Origin: a virus
Direction: 5' to 3' (one strand)
DNA length: 64,000 bases
Virus record (IMG/VR): IMGVR_UViG_3300020439_000005
Span: 1-64,000 of that record
A model generated the notes under the pieces. The model was not told the DNA's origin, ran no database searches, and was given only the letters and a program-made list of their open reading frames with translations. Below are positions 38,218-46,286 of the stretch, piece after piece (the stretch's first letter is position 1; the number at the start of each line of letters is the position of its first letter). The translations under genes and the position numbers were made by a program.

Positions 38218-38556
38218 CTATGAATAGCGATTCGGTTTAATTGAATAGTCCTTGAGAAAGATTGACTTAGGTTTACTCTGAGATGGTTTACGTTGTGTTT
38301 GAGAGTCAACTAGATTCGTTCTTATGAAGATGCGATACCACTTGTCGTAATTATTCCAAGCGTCTCCATACTTCTCTTTGAGATACTCGTCCCACCCTTT
38401 GAGAGTCGGGTCTAACTTCTTGCACTTAGGACAGGCTTTGATTTCATGTAAATGCCTTTCAGTAGCAACGTACTTCTCGGGCCAACCTTTCTTTTCAGTA
38501 CCGCATAGGTACTTGTATTGACTACTGTCTCTATGCAACAAAGGAGCCTTCGGCAT
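38218..38556 (-). CDS. Hypothetical basic protein, 112 aa
   Basis: Not recognised. A CPKCKK pair near residue 42 and a Cys at 18 may bind zinc. The C-terminus is very basic (TQRKPSQSKPKS). It is coupled to the preceding gene through a TAATG stop-start. Confidence 0.6.
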   Translation of the reverse strand: MPKAPLLHRDSSQYKYLCGTEKKGWPEKYVATERHLHEIKACPKCKKLDPTLKGWDEYLKEKYGDAWNNYDKWYRIFIRTNLVDSQTQRKPSQSKPKSIFLKDYSIKPNRYS

Positions 38557-38765
38557 TACAACGCCTCATGTCCTTCGGGAAGATGCTTGACCCTGCGGTC
38601 TTGCATGTTCTCTAGTAGTTTGCATATTTGGGCTGATGCTTTGTCGAAGCGGTCTTGACTATGCTTGTCTGTGACTAAGTCACGCTTCACGTCTGTTAGG
38701 TCTATTGAAGTGAGAATGTGTTGTAGTATTTCCCACTCGGCATGTTTGATACTTGCGGCTCTCAT
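38556..38765 (-). CDS. Hypothetical helical protein, 69 aa
   Basis: The frame is open to 38900, but the upstream part is a shadow of the HNH gene. The first good ATG after the HNH stop is 38765, giving MRAASIKHAEWEILQHIL. It is helical and charged (DRFDKASAQICKLLENMQDRR). Start uncertain; function unknown. Confidence 0.5.
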   Translation of the reverse strand: MRAASIKHAEWEILQHILTSIDLTDVKRDLVTDKHSQDRFDKASAQICKLLENMQDRRVKHLPEGHEAL

Positions 38766-38797
38766 ACACCTAAGAGGGGCTTTGTGTATTTCAACCT

Positions 38798-39160
38798 TTA
38801 GTACATTTTTCTTCTGCCTTGTTGCTTCGCAGTCTCCATTCTGTGATGATTGGCACAGAGAGGGCGGCACTTGGCTACTTCTTCCATGATGCGCTTCCAA
38901 CTGTACCCATTAGCCACCATCTCAGAGATTGCGAACTCCTTTGTATTGGGGTCTAAATGATGGAAGTCGATGACGTCGGGGTCTCCCTTGAACCCACATA
39001 CGTCACACGCTACTTGTGACTTGTACTGTGCCCATTTGTACCTAATTTGGGCCTTCCTTTCCTTCACACGTTTACGGTGATAATCTCGGTTCCTATGGTA
39101 GTATGCCTTCTGATACTCCCTATTGTATGCCCTGCGTTTAGCGGGGTCCTTGTAAGGCAT
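38798..39160 (-). CDS. HNH endonuclease
   Basis: 120 residues: a long basic helical N-terminus (RRAYNREYQKAYYHRNRDYH), then CDVCGFKG, the HNH core DFHHLDPNTKE and the second zinc pair CRPLCANHH. It may be a homing-type nuclease or a packaging-associated HNH. It has its own class III promoter inside the virion block, arguing for a virion-phase role rather than a recent insertion. Confidence 0.85.
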   Translation of the reverse strand: MPYKDPAKRRAYNREYQKAYYHRNRDYHRKRVKERKAQIRYKWAQYKSQVACDVCGFKGDPDVIDFHHLDPNTKEFAISEMVANGYSWKRIMEEVAKCRPLCANHHRMETAKQQGRRKMY

Positions 39161-39181
39161 TGAACCGTCAGTCGAATAGGA

Positions 39182-39191
39182 GGGTATTAAC
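39182..39191 (-). promoter_or_regulatory. Class III promoter (GTTAATACCC)
   Basis: GTTAATACCC lies 24 nt before ATG 39160. Its first bases overlap the stop codon of the preceding gene. Confidence 0.65.
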
Positions 39192-39564
39192 TGTGCTTTT
39201 CTTTGTACTCATCAGAGGCTAGTAATGTGTCTAGCATTCCTTGGCGAGTAAGACTACCTAGAGGGTTGATTGCTCGTAGGTAGTGCTTCCTACCACCTAT
39301 GTCCGCCTCTCTGCCTAGGATGGCTTGATAAGCGGCTTCTACGAAGTCCTCTGCGGACATAGCCATTGGGTCTGTGTTGGGGAGATTCATGTTGCCTTTC
39401 GAGACTTTGACTTTCTCCTCAACAACTTCTTCGGTAGTCTCCTCAGAATATAGGTGGTCATTGATTCTTTCAATCAAGACGGACTTAGTACCGTTAGTCT
39501 TCAGACCATGCTCCTCGCATAGTGATATTAGTTCGGCTTTCAATAGAGACGAAAGGTCATCCAT
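39187..39564 (-). CDS. SAP-domain protein with DUF4214-like region
   Basis: 125 residues. Residues 1-38 form a SAP motif (LKAELISLCEEHGLKTNGTKSVLIERI), known to bind DNA. An acidic linker follows, and the last 55 residues (EDFVEAAYQAILGREAD...LLASDEYKE) resemble DUF4214. A class III-like box precedes it. In phages SAP proteins near head genes are sometimes linked to DNA packaging; no function is proven here. Confidence 0.65.
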   Translation of the reverse strand: MDDLSSLLKAELISLCEEHGLKTNGTKSVLIERINDHLYSEETTEEVVEEKVKVSKGNMNLPNTDPMAMSAEDFVEAAYQAILGREADIGGRKHYLRAINPLGSLTRQGMLDTLLASDEYKEKHS

Positions 39565-39582
39565 ACAAAAGCCTCGGTGATT

Positions 39583-39595
39583 CGTGGTTTATGAC
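39583..39595 (-). promoter_or_regulatory. Class III-like promoter (GTCATAAACCACG)
   Basis: GTCATAAACCACG lies 23 nt before ATG 39564. A CTTGAACCGTGA element just upstream is repeated before the terminase promoter. Confidence 0.55.
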
Positions 39596-39597
39596 TA

Positions 39598-39990
39598 TCA
39601 CGGTTCAAGACCGCCGTAGTTCAGTAGTTTTACCGTACCGTTTGCTAAGGCGTCCCGTAGAGTTATACTATCGCAGACTTCAGACTCGTAGTAGGTCCCA
39701 TTCGGAATTGTGAGATACATTAGACGGGAACCTGCGATTTCTGCTAAGTATGGTGTTTCATTATCGACCGTTCCATTGATTAGAAATAGATAATAGAAAT
39801 CATCTCCTTCAATGTATATCCGTTTGTCTTCAACTGTACCACCAACCCAATAGCATTCTCCATCGAGCCATGGGAAGTGAGCGGTTGGGTATGTGGCAGG
39901 GGACGTTATCACGAATCCCATAGAAAAGGTACTAACGAATACCATTAGCACTACGGCAAGGGGCATCCCTCGACCCACCTTTTCAGACAC
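39598..39990 (-). CDS. Membrane-anchored or secreted protein, 130 aa
   Basis: It starts at GTG 39990, chosen because a CATAAACC box lies 21 nt upstream; an internal ATG follows at codon 9. A basic start and a hydrophobic segment (LAVVLMVFVSTFSMGFVI) make a signal anchor. The outside part carries four N-glycosylation sequons (NGT and NET). It is probably exposed on the host surface or virion. Family not recognised. Confidence 0.65.
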   Translation of the reverse strand: MSEKVGRGMPLAVVLMVFVSTFSMGFVITSPATYPTAHFPWLDGECYWVGGTVEDKRIYIEGDDFYYLFLINGTVDNETPYLAEIAGSRLMYLTIPNGTYYESEVCDSITLRDALANGTVKLLNYGGLEP

Positions 39991-40006
39991 AAACCGCCGA
40001 GTGTTT

Positions 40007-40019
40007 GGTGGTTTATGCC
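40007..40019 (-). promoter_or_regulatory. Class III-like promoter (GGCATAAACCACC)
   Basis: CATAAACC lies 21 nt before GTG 39990, preceded by GGTTCAAAACTC. Confidence 0.5.
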
Positions 40020-40036
40020 TGTGAGTTTTGAACCGC

Positions 40037-40375
40037 TCAAACTGCTTCGACTTCGGTTATACCGTGAACGGCTCTGTAAACCCACTCTGATACGCAGATT
40101 GCGTCGCAACCACTTCCGATTCCTTGGTGAACGATTATGTTCTCCTGTCCGTATGTGTCGTGCAATTCGTCAGCAGTAAGTCCGACTCCTAGGCCATATA
40201 CCCCATAGAAGCCTCTAGGTCCTACTCCGTTCTCGTCGTTTAGGTCGTGGCGGTTGCCATTGTATGAACCCAATAGAGGGACTGTAATGTGGTCAAACCA
40301 CCCTAGGAATACGAATGATTCCGAATAGTTGTGTCCGATTGAGCGTAGTATTTGGTCTGTCGTTAGTGTGGTCAT
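40037..40375 (-). CDS. Hypothetical accessory protein, 112 aa
   Basis: Not recognised. Gly/Tyr-rich middle (GPRGFYGVYGLGVGLTADEL) and a C-terminus with two Cys. It is behind a class I promoter, here with a 34-nt leader and a GCGGAG ribosome-binding site, unlike the leaderless members. Confidence 0.6.
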   Translation of the reverse strand: MTTLTTDQILRSIGHNYSESFVFLGWFDHITVPLLGSYNGNRHDLNDENGVGPRGFYGVYGLGVGLTADELHDTYGQENIIVHQGIGSGCDAICVSEWVYRAVHGITEVEAV

Positions 40376-40409
40376 GTTGGTTGTCTCCGCTTTATGGGAG
40401 CAAGCATGA

Positions 40410-40432
40410 CTATATGAATGTATTGTTTTGTG
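40410..40432 (-). promoter_or_regulatory. Class I promoter
   Basis: CACAAAAC, 6 nt, TTCATATAG, then 34 nt to ATG 40375. Confidence 0.7.
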
Positions 40433-40434
40433 AA

Positions 40435-40944
40435 CTACTCATTCCAACGAACCATTACGGTGTGCTGAGATTGGTAGCCGATGCAATCACCCTCTGCATC
40501 TCCACCCATTCCTTTCTTCGGCGACATCATATCGACGGCTTTCGTTTCTTCAGAACGAACCACTTTGATGAAATGGTAAGGAGTTCCGTCAACTCCCTCA
40601 CCTGTTAAGTCCGGTCGGGTGAGTGACCCTTTGTTCATGAGAGCGGTAAACACACGATACAACTTCCAATGCTTCGCTCGGGTATCGGCATAAAGTGTGA
40701 CTATCATGAATTGAGTTCCTCGCCTAGGCATAGTATCGCTATCACCTGCAAGATGAGTGTCTTCGGCCATACCATAACCCGGCATGATTGAGATTTGGAA
40801 TGTCTTTTGTTGCTTGAAGTTGAGCCACCCTGTATTGACTACGACAGTCCATGAGCCGTCGGGTGAATCCATGTGGTCCGTGATTAGGGTCGAGAGCATT
40901 GTATGAGGGTCCGTAGTTGGTACTCCTGTATCAGCAATCGCCAT
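40435..40944 (-). CDS. Neck or tail-completion protein (probable), 169 aa
   Basis: The start is set at ATG 40944 because GGAGG lies 9 nt upstream; an in-frame GTG 51 bp before it lacks one. It follows the head-tail connector in the same unit, the usual location of head closure or tail terminator proteins. It has a Met/Asp-rich N-terminus and a long beta segment (WTVVVNTGWLNFKQQKTFQ). The role is inferred from position only. Confidence 0.5.
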   Translation of the reverse strand: MAIADTGVPTTDPHTMLSTLITDHMDSPDGSWTVVVNTGWLNFKQQKTFQISIMPGYGMAEDTHLAGDSDTMPRRGTQFMIVTLYADTRAKHWKLYRVFTALMNKGSLTRPDLTGEGVDGTPYHFIKVVRSEETKAVDMMSPKKGMGGDAEGDCIGYQSQHTVMVRWNE

Positions 40945-41021
40945 TGAATATGTCCTCCAAACATTTAGTGAACATTCGACACGTACTGTAAGCACGTGGA
41001 GTCTCTATGACTCGTATCGTC

Positions 41022-41669
41022 TTAATAGTAGTAGTGCGGTCTTTTGGCTTTGTATTGACCATACGACGCTACCTCCACTAATCCCATTTGTTTGACCCGC
41101 TCAAGCATCTCCATGTACTCCTTTTCAGTAGTAGCGAGAAGGGGTCTCCAAAACTCCTTCATTCGCTCGGTGCAGTTCTCGTCGTTGAGAGCCGCTCTCG
41201 CACATTGACGGACGACTAACATAATAGTTGCCATCTTAGCCTCGATAGGAGCCGAAGTCTCTCCATAGGTATATGTGACCTTTACATATTGCCTCAGAGA
41301 TTCAGCCCACGGAGCGTGGAAGCGAATAATACCTGCCTCTGCATCTTCAAGCCACCAATCATGGCTAGCCCGATTACGTCCTTCATTTAATGTGGTTTCA
41401 TTACCGGAACTATCGAGTGTGACTACTGATGATACAGATACGACAGGACGTTTACTGAGGCTAAGATGGTTAAGTGCGTAGTCAACGTCAAAATGTTCTG
41501 TTGCCGACGTAGTACCGGCTAACTGCCGACCTGCGTACGCATCAATCATTCTTGACGCATTGGTTATCATCGTCGCTATCTGAGCGTCGGTTGGACCGAT
41601 ACCGTCAGAGAAGTTTACCCCTGCGTATATCTCCACGTCTTCTAGTGTACAGTAGTCTACTGCGGCCAT
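41022..41669 (-). CDS. Head-tail connector (gp6-like adaptor)
   Basis: 215 residues with the typical adaptor pattern: CTLEDVEIYAGV at the start, TDAQIATMITNASRMIDAYAGR in the first helix, a SKRPVVSVSSVV strand and a VKVTYTYG motif, ending in a helical segment with Arg/Met. These features are shared by HK97 gp6/SPP1 gp15-like proteins that sit under the portal. A class III promoter of its own precedes it. Confidence 0.8.
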   Translation of the reverse strand: MAAVDYCTLEDVEIYAGVNFSDGIGPTDAQIATMITNASRMIDAYAGRQLAGTTSATEHFDVDYALNHLSLSKRPVVSVSSVVTLDSSGNETTLNEGRNRASHDWWLEDAEAGIIRFHAPWAESLRQYVKVTYTYGETSAPIEAKMATIMLVVRQCARAALNDENCTERMKEFWRPLLATTEKEYMEMLERVKQMGLVEVASYGQYKAKRPHYYY

Positions 41670-41689
41670 AGAGATACCTCACGCTAAGT

Positions 41690-41699
41690 GGGTATTAAC
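41690..41699 (-). promoter_or_regulatory. Class III promoter (GTTAATACCC)
   Basis: GTTAATACCC lies 23 nt before ATG 41669. Confidence 0.65.
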
Positions 41700-41707
41700 G
41701 GAGTCGT

Positions 41708-41735
41708 AGGGAAGGGGCGTTAGCCCCTATCCCCT
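41708..41735 (-). terminator. Hairpin after the capsid gene
   Basis: AGGGGATAGGGGC-taac-GCCCCTTCCCT (minus strand) forms a 5-bp inner stem and a 4-bp outer stem separated by a small internal loop. It lies 18 nt after the capsid stop and before the next class III promoter, so it may end or stabilise the capsid messenger. Confidence 0.45.
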
Positions 41736-41753
41736 GCGTCCCACCGTTCAGTC

Positions 41754-42821
41754 TCAGACTGTGTTTATACCAACAAGTTCGCAGATTGCTTCGCCGTATC
41801 GGACTGCAAATGCTACGTCTTGCTTTGGTATTAGTACGAATCTGTCCTTGGTAGGTTCATCGTAGAATCCGATGGAGAACCTTCTCTCAGCCACAGTTGA
41901 GTTGCCGACTAATGGGCTTCTCACGTGTGTTAGAATTGCTGATGTGTAGGTGTCGCTTGAACCTGCGTCGGATGTACCGTCTACTGCTTGATTAACAGGG
42001 ATAACTCCTGTTGCGTAAACTCTGATACCGTAGATTCTACCGATTTCTCCGTTTAGGATAGTAGCGGCAGGTCCGTACTTGTCGACGGTCTGCAACTCAG
42101 TTAGACCGAGTAGTTGAACCTCAAGGTTTCGTGGAACGATGAATGCTAGGTCTTCCCTGTTGTCTGCGTAGACACCTAGGTTAGAGATAGCAGTTCGGAG
42201 ATTGCTTAGAGCGAATGTTCCGCTAACAGTCACGTCAGATGCGGCGGCAGACTTTCTGATACCATCAAAGGATAGAAGGTAGTCGTTCTTTTCTGAACCG
42301 CTAGTGGTTGAAATACCACCTGTGTTAGTTGAAGCGTTGTAAGCACCCATGATGTTGTCGGCAAGAGTTGATTCTGTGTCTGCGTTAAGGAACAAGTTTG
42401 CCTCATTGAAGGCTAGTCTGCTTGCTATGTCTTCACGTAGAACAGACAACAATCCTTCCACACCGTATGCTACTAGGTAGTTTCCGATTGGAATGTTTGC
42501 CATCATGGTCTTTAGTTCCAAACTAATTTCGTTTGTAGTCTGTCGGCTCTCGGTTGGAGAGTCGCCGGACTCTGTGTTGGTCAAAGTTTGGCGGTGGAAA
42601 TCAATGCTACCTGTTAACTTTGGAACCTTTACGATTCTTCGGCTCATAGGCATGGCAGGGAGAAGACTTCGCATGAAGTTTCTCTCGTAAACCAATTCAA
42701 TGATTTCTTCGGCGGTCTCGGTTGGTAGGAACGTCGCACCTGTGGAGGAAGCGGCACCTGCTAGTGCGGCTTTCACACGCTCGACGACGTCCGTAAACTC
42801 TATTGTATCACTATCAGTCAT
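41754..42821 (-). CDS. Major capsid protein, HK97 fold
   Basis: 355 residues with the HK97-type order: N-terminal LPTETAEEIIELVYERNFMRSLL, then KVPKLTGSIDF, IPIGNYLVAYGVEGLLSVLREDI and the A-domain-like DLAFIVPRNLEVQLLGL and RIYGIRVYATGVIP. The end is PKQDVAFAVRYGEAICELV. It follows the protease-scaffold gene and has a Shine-Dalgarno (AAGTGAAAGAA region). It forms the icosahedral shell; the GroEL-GroES pair may fold it. Confidence 0.92.
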   Translation of the reverse strand: MTDSDTIEFTDVVERVKAALAGAASSTGATFLPTETAEEIIELVYERNFMRSLLPAMPMSRRIVKVPKLTGSIDFHRQTLTNTESGDSPTESRQTTNEISLELKTMMANIPIGNYLVAYGVEGLLSVLREDIASRLAFNEANLFLNADTESTLADNIMGAYNASTNTGGISTTSGSEKNDYLLSFDGIRKSAAASDVTVSGTFALSNLRTAISNLGVYADNREDLAFIVPRNLEVQLLGLTELQTVDKYGPAATILNGEIGRIYGIRVYATGVIPVNQAVDGTSDAGSSDTYTSAILTHVRSPLVGNSTVAERRFSIGFYDEPTKDRFVLIPKQDVAFAVRYGEAICELVGINTV

Positions 42822-42847
42822 TTTCTTTCACTTCCATTTTTTAGGTC

Positions 42848-43522
42848 TCAGACCCCTTTCCTCTCAGACAAACGGGCTTCAAGCCAACCTGCTAGGCCAG
42901 CCATCCCATCAGTCACCTGTGGTTGTGGGTCGAGTTTGGTCACTCCCGTTTTCACTTTGGGGGTGGTTGATGCGGCGGAGAGTGATTTTCTCTCTGCCTT
43001 TGGTGTAGCGATAGGTGCATCACCTACACGCTCTGCGATTCTCTTAGCGACTTCAGCCTCAATCTCCGCTTCTTGCTCTGCGGCGGCTTTCTCCTCGGTA
43101 AGAGATTGAATGGTTGCGTCTCTCTCATTGAGAGCGGCTTTGAGTTCTTCTGTCTCATCTATACGTGCGGACATAGACTGAATGGATGCGTCCATGTCTG
43201 TTAGAGACTTTACGACCTGCATTAGAACTTCAACAGTTGAAGGAAGGGCGTCTTTTTCTTCGACTTCTTCCTCAGCGTCGTCTTCGACTGCTTCGTCTTC
43301 GACTTCTTCTTCGACTTCTTCCTCGGCTTCTTCCTCAACTAATTCGTCTTCGGCTTCTTCCTCAGCGTCGTCTTCGAGTGCTTCTTCGTCTTCTGCTTCA
43401 TCCTCAGACTTGACTTGCACGTCTTCCATAACAGGAGTAGTCTCAGGAACCTCATCTGCTTCCTCAAGGAGTGTCTTCTCCTCGATTTCTTCGGTGGTGT
43501 TCTCAATGTCCTCGGTGGTCAT
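42848..43522 (-). CDS. Internal scaffold protein (in-frame start)
   Basis: A nested product of 224 residues starting at ATG 43522 (MTTEDIENTTEEIEEK), in frame with the protease-scaffold gene. A perfect class III promoter GTTAATACCC ends 26 nt upstream, so a separate messenger would give the scaffold domain alone, like lambda Nu3 within gene C. It is acidic at first and coiled-coil-like near the end. Confidence 0.5.
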   Translation of the reverse strand: MTTEDIENTTEEIEEKTLLEEADEVPETTPVMEDVQVKSEDEAEDEEALEDDAEEEAEDELVEEEAEEEVEEEVEDEAVEDDAEEEVEEKDALPSTVEVLMQVVKSLTDMDASIQSMSARIDETEELKAALNERDATIQSLTEEKAAAEQEAEIEAEVAKRIAERVGDAPIATPKAERKSLSAASTTPKVKTGVTKLDPQPQVTDGMAGLAGWLEARLSERKGV

Positions 43523-44512
43523 TGTCTTCTCCGATGACGAGAGGGGGGTATTAACGGATTCGCTTAGGTTGCCCTTTTGTTCGAGAGCCTCGAATGTTGC
43601 TTCAATCAAACTTAATCTATCCAAAATCTGCGATAGTGCGTCCCTCATCTTCTCATCTTCCTCATCATGATAACCCATGTCTTCGTGCTTTGCGAAGGTC
43701 AAGTAGTAATTCTCCTCATCTTCCTCGATTGCTGAAATGTGCTTCTCCTCAACTTCGACAGTTTTCTTATCACCGCAAGTGCAACTCGAACCACCGTCAC
43801 ATGACTTCTCCTCACTACGTAGCACCGTAGCATGGACCTTGGGTTCTACCTCGAAGTTTCCGTATCGGTTTGAGTCGTAAACTTCGTCGATGCTGAAATC
43901 GACATTGGCTATGTCGGATGATAGCAAAGACTTCTCGACGGAGAATAATGCTCCGGGCGACGCAGGTACGTCAACTACCGAAGTCTCTAGCCACTCAATC
44001 TCTGTGAACTTCATGTAGCATGAATCTTCATCCTTGCATTCTTTCACGGCGGCTTTTGCTATGAATCCAATTGAGAATGCCCTTAGCATTCCCTTCTGTA
44101 TCTTGCGAGTTATGTCCTTCTCGCCACTATCAATACGTGCGACGCCTATGGGTACAGAGACAGTTGAGCCATCGGGCTTCTTGAACGAACCCATGCTAAC
44201 ATCTTCCATCACACCTATGACTCCGTATGTCTTAGAGTGGTTGTACAAAATTACAGGGTTCTTTCTGTACCCTTCCCATGCTTCTATGATTGCGTCGTTA
44301 TCCACCAACTCATTATGTCTGTCTAGCATGTCGTCGTCTCCGACGTAGACAGGACCTTTGATTCGTACATCGGAGTCTTCGTCCTTTGTTGCTGACTTCA
44401 TAGTCACGAATGGAGTCTCGACTCTGTACAGAATAACGGCTTCTGATTCGTCGCCCTCTAGTGAATCAAACAGTCGATGGTCACGGATGAGCGTTGCTGA
44501 TAGCGTGTCCAT
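42848..44512 (-). CDS. Prohead protease fused to scaffold
   Basis: 554 residues. Residues 1-200 match HK97-type (U35) prohead proteases: DRHNELVDNDAIIEAWEGYR, NPVILYNHSKTYGVIGVM (catalytic His region), RAFSIGF and ETSVVDVPASPGA (catalytic Ser region). The C-terminal part from about 330 is very acidic, then helical and coiled-coil-like (residues about 450-510), ending in a short basic tail, as expected for a scaffold. An in-frame promoter and start at 43.5 kb would give the scaffold separately. A variant class III box lies 24 nt before ATG 44512. Confidence 0.88.
   Translation of the reverse strand: MDTLSATLIRDHRLFDSLEGDESEAVILYRVETPFVTMKSATKDEDSDVRIKGPVYVGDDDMLDRHNELVDNDAIIEAWEGYRKNPVILYNHSKTYGVIGVMEDVSMGSFKKPDGSTVSVPIGVARIDSGEKDITRKIQKGMLRAFSIGFIAKAAVKECKDEDSCYMKFTEIEWLETSVVDVPASPGALFSVEKSLLSSDIANVDFSIDEVYDSNRYGNFEVEPKVHATVLRSEEKSCDGGSSCTCGDKKTVEVEEKHISAIEEDEENYYLTFAKHEDMGYHDEEDEKMRDALSQILDRLSLIEATFEALEQKGNLSESVNTPLSSSEKTMTTEDIENTTEEIEEKTLLEEADEVPETTPVMEDVQVKSEDEAEDEEALEDDAEEEAEDELVEEEAEEEVEEEVEDEAVEDDAEEEVEEKDALPSTVEVLMQVVKSLTDMDASIQSMSARIDETEELKAALNERDATIQSLTEEKAAAEQEAEIEAEVAKRIAERVGDAPIATPKAERKSLSAASTTPKVKTGVTKLDPQPQVTDGMAGLAGWLEARLSERKGV
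43546..43555 (-). promoter_or_regulatory. Internal class III promoter (GTTAATACCC)
   Basis: GTTAATACCC within the coding sequence for ESVNTPLS, placed 23-26 nt before the in-frame ATG 43522. The match to the other class III boxes is exact over 10 bp. Confidence 0.5.
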
Positions 44513-44532
44513 ATCAGCCCACTTCGTAAGAT

Positions 44533-44544
44533 GTGGTTAATGAC
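44533..44544 (-). promoter_or_regulatory. Class III variant (GTCATTAACCAC)
   Basis: GTCATTAACCAC lies 24 nt before ATG 44512 of the protease-scaffold gene. Confidence 0.5.
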
Positions 44545-44551
44545 TGTTAAG

Positions 44552-44710
44552 TTAGCCGATGAAACCATTAGAGAAGCAGTCTTCGCAGACTAAGACCCCA
44601 AACCAACGTCCATTAACAAGTGATTTCTTTCTGAAAATTGCTAGTCTATTGGAGCCGCATGTACATGACGCTTCTCCGTTTTCATTCCACGTGATTTCGT
44701 TTTCGCCCAT
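44552..44710 (-). CDS. Zinc-finger microprotein, 52 aa
   Basis: A short gene: it reads MGENEITWNENGEASCTCGS, then a basic middle and CEDCF before the end. CxC and CxxC with a spacing of 23 residues predict one zinc site. A class I promoter lies 20 nt before the ATG, so the gene is probably real despite its size. It is one of several Cys-rich genes in the accessory group. Confidence 0.65.
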   Translation of the reverse strand: MGENEITWNENGEASCTCGSNRLAIFRKKSLVNGRWFGVLVCEDCFSNGFIG

Positions 44711-44730
44711 GACCTTCCGAAGAAGTTGTA

Positions 44731-44753
44731 CTATATGAATTATTCGTTTTGTG
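44731..44753 (-). promoter_or_regulatory. Class I promoter
   Basis: CACAAAAC, 6 nt, TTCATATAG, then 20 nt to ATG 44710. It overlaps the 3' end of the structural gene before it. Confidence 0.75.
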
Positions 44754-45858
44754 ATTTACGAAGTCTTGCTTTCTCGTCGGAGATTACTTTTCTCATGTGC
44801 GATAGTCCACGGCTACCGACCATGAGCCACTTAACCTGTGCAACCACACCTGCTAGCCTATGGTCTCGATAGTGTCGGGCCGACCACGCTTCTCTGAGAC
44901 GAACTGCCTTCTCATCTGTTGGAGTTTTGACTTCTCCCATTTGCCTATGAACTTTCGATAATCGAGTAAATTGTGTATTACCTAGAATGTTCCCACCCTT
45001 TCTCCATATCTGAGGCCATTCCTCTTTCAACTTCTCAGCCTCGGCAAGAGGGAATTGGTCATACTCAGAATTACGTAGACTGACTTTTTTATTGTCTCCT
45101 CTCTTTGGGAAGTTAGTCACATGGCTAGACTTTTCTTTGTCTGCACATGAAGTCTCACACATCGAGCGAGCGACTGCTATTGCTTGGTCTCTTTCGTACC
45201 CATCTTCGTCAATGAGTTCACCTATCTTACGACTGACGCATTCATCATAGGTCTCTGTTGCCTGTCTACATTTTGGACCCTTCTCAACTTTCTTCGACTT
45301 ACTAGACTGAGGGTGTCCGGCAGGTAGTAGGTCGGTGTCGTGCTTACCACCACGGAACCTTCCGTTCCTTAGAGCATAGAGAAAACTGTTTACCCTAGCG
45401 TAGGCCCATTGTTCAGCCGAAGTGACGGTTGGTCGGACACTACCCGGATTCGTCTGATACGCCCCAACTCCCCGGTCGAAGACGGCACTCAACGTACGTA
45501 CGTTGGTTCTCTTGCTCGCCACGTTGCCGACATCGGCGTTATGTTTCTCCGCTTTCTCCTTGAGGACTTTCTTTACTGCGGCACTTGCTTTCTCCTCACC
45601 TTTAGTCTCGGGCTTCTTGATTTTCCGTAGCATCTTCCTCCTCACCGCTACGTTCCTATCGCTACGGGTGTACGTACCATCTTCGTTATTGATGTAAACA
45701 CGAACGATACCAACCTGTTCTGTTTGAGAAGCCTCGATAGTTTCGGTACCACCACTAGAAGTCACGACTTGGTGTTTACCTGCATTATTCATGCTGACTA
45801 ATGAGCCAACGTAGCGTCCTTTTCTCGTCGCCCAACTTACGAAGTCACCTGCATTCAT
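44740..45858 (-). CDS. Virion-associated protein downstream of portal, 372 aa
   Basis: The segment VFDRGVGAYQTNPGSVRPTV with EQWAYARVNSFLYALRNGR and KHDTDLLPAGHP resembles a module found in many marine phage structural proteins. A Cys-bearing middle (CRQATETYDECVSRKIGELI, SMCETSC) and a basic tail surround it. It is coupled (ATGA) to the HK97 gp10-like gene in the portal operon. Exact role unknown; a head or internal protein is likely. Confidence 0.6.
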   Translation of the reverse strand: MNAGDFVSWATRKGRYVGSLVSMNNAGKHQVVTSSGGTETIEASQTEQVGIVRVYINNEDGTYTRSDRNVAVRRKMLRKIKKPETKGEEKASAAVKKVLKEKAEKHNADVGNVASKRTNVRTLSAVFDRGVGAYQTNPGSVRPTVTSAEQWAYARVNSFLYALRNGRFRGGKHDTDLLPAGHPQSSKSKKVEKGPKCRQATETYDECVSRKIGELIDEDGYERDQAIAVARSMCETSCADKEKSSHVTNFPKRGDNKKVSLRNSEYDQFPLAEAEKLKEEWPQIWRKGGNILGNTQFTRLSKVHRQMGEVKTPTDEKAVRLREAWSARHYRDHRLAGVVAQVKWLMVGSRGLSHMRKVISDEKARLRKSQNE

Positions 45859-46286
45859 GGTATGTACACCTTCCTTATTCTTTTTCTTAATGCTAGAGTC
45901 ATCTGTCCTTTGCCCGAGAGTGCTTTTGTTTTCATTCTCAAATGAGTTTGGAATACGGCAGTACGTAGGTACGCTCTAGGAGGGAAGGGAGCGAAGTCAG
46001 TTCGACCATACTCCACGACACCTGCATACTGAACATTGAGATTACCATATCGGACTTCTTTTGCTCGACGGTATTTGCTGATTGCCCGTCTCGACATAAC
46101 GATGCGGCCCGACGCCTTTAGTGCCCCTGTCTGTACAGGCACTAGATGTTGAGAGCGTTTGAGAATCTCCTTTGCTATCTTATCGGTAAAAGGTTCGCTA
46201 AAGTCTTCATTGATAGAAGCCGAGAGCATCTCGAAGTCTTTGGCGGCCTTCCACATTCCGGTTTCGACTTTTGCATACTTTCTCAT
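45855..46286 (-). CDS. HK97 gp10-like tail-completion protein
   Basis: 143 residues with the gp10 pattern: KRSQHLVPVQTGALKASGRI, a VEYGRTDFAPFPPRAYLRTAV core and a basic C-terminus. These proteins complete the neck or tail joint. The location between the portal and another structural gene is unusual but consistent. Overlaps both neighbours by 4 bp. Confidence 0.8.
   Translation of the reverse strand: MRKYAKVETGMWKAAKDFEMLSASINEDFSEPFTDKIAKEILKRSQHLVPVQTGALKASGRIVMSRRAISKYRRAKEVRYGNLNVQYAGVVEYGRTDFAPFPPRAYLRTAVFQTHLRMKTKALSGKGQMTLALRKRIRKVYIP

Noticed and set aside
43186-43670. Plus-strand Ser/Thr/Leu-rich frames opposite the scaffold
   Set aside because: A by-product of the Glu-rich codons of the scaffold on the other strand.
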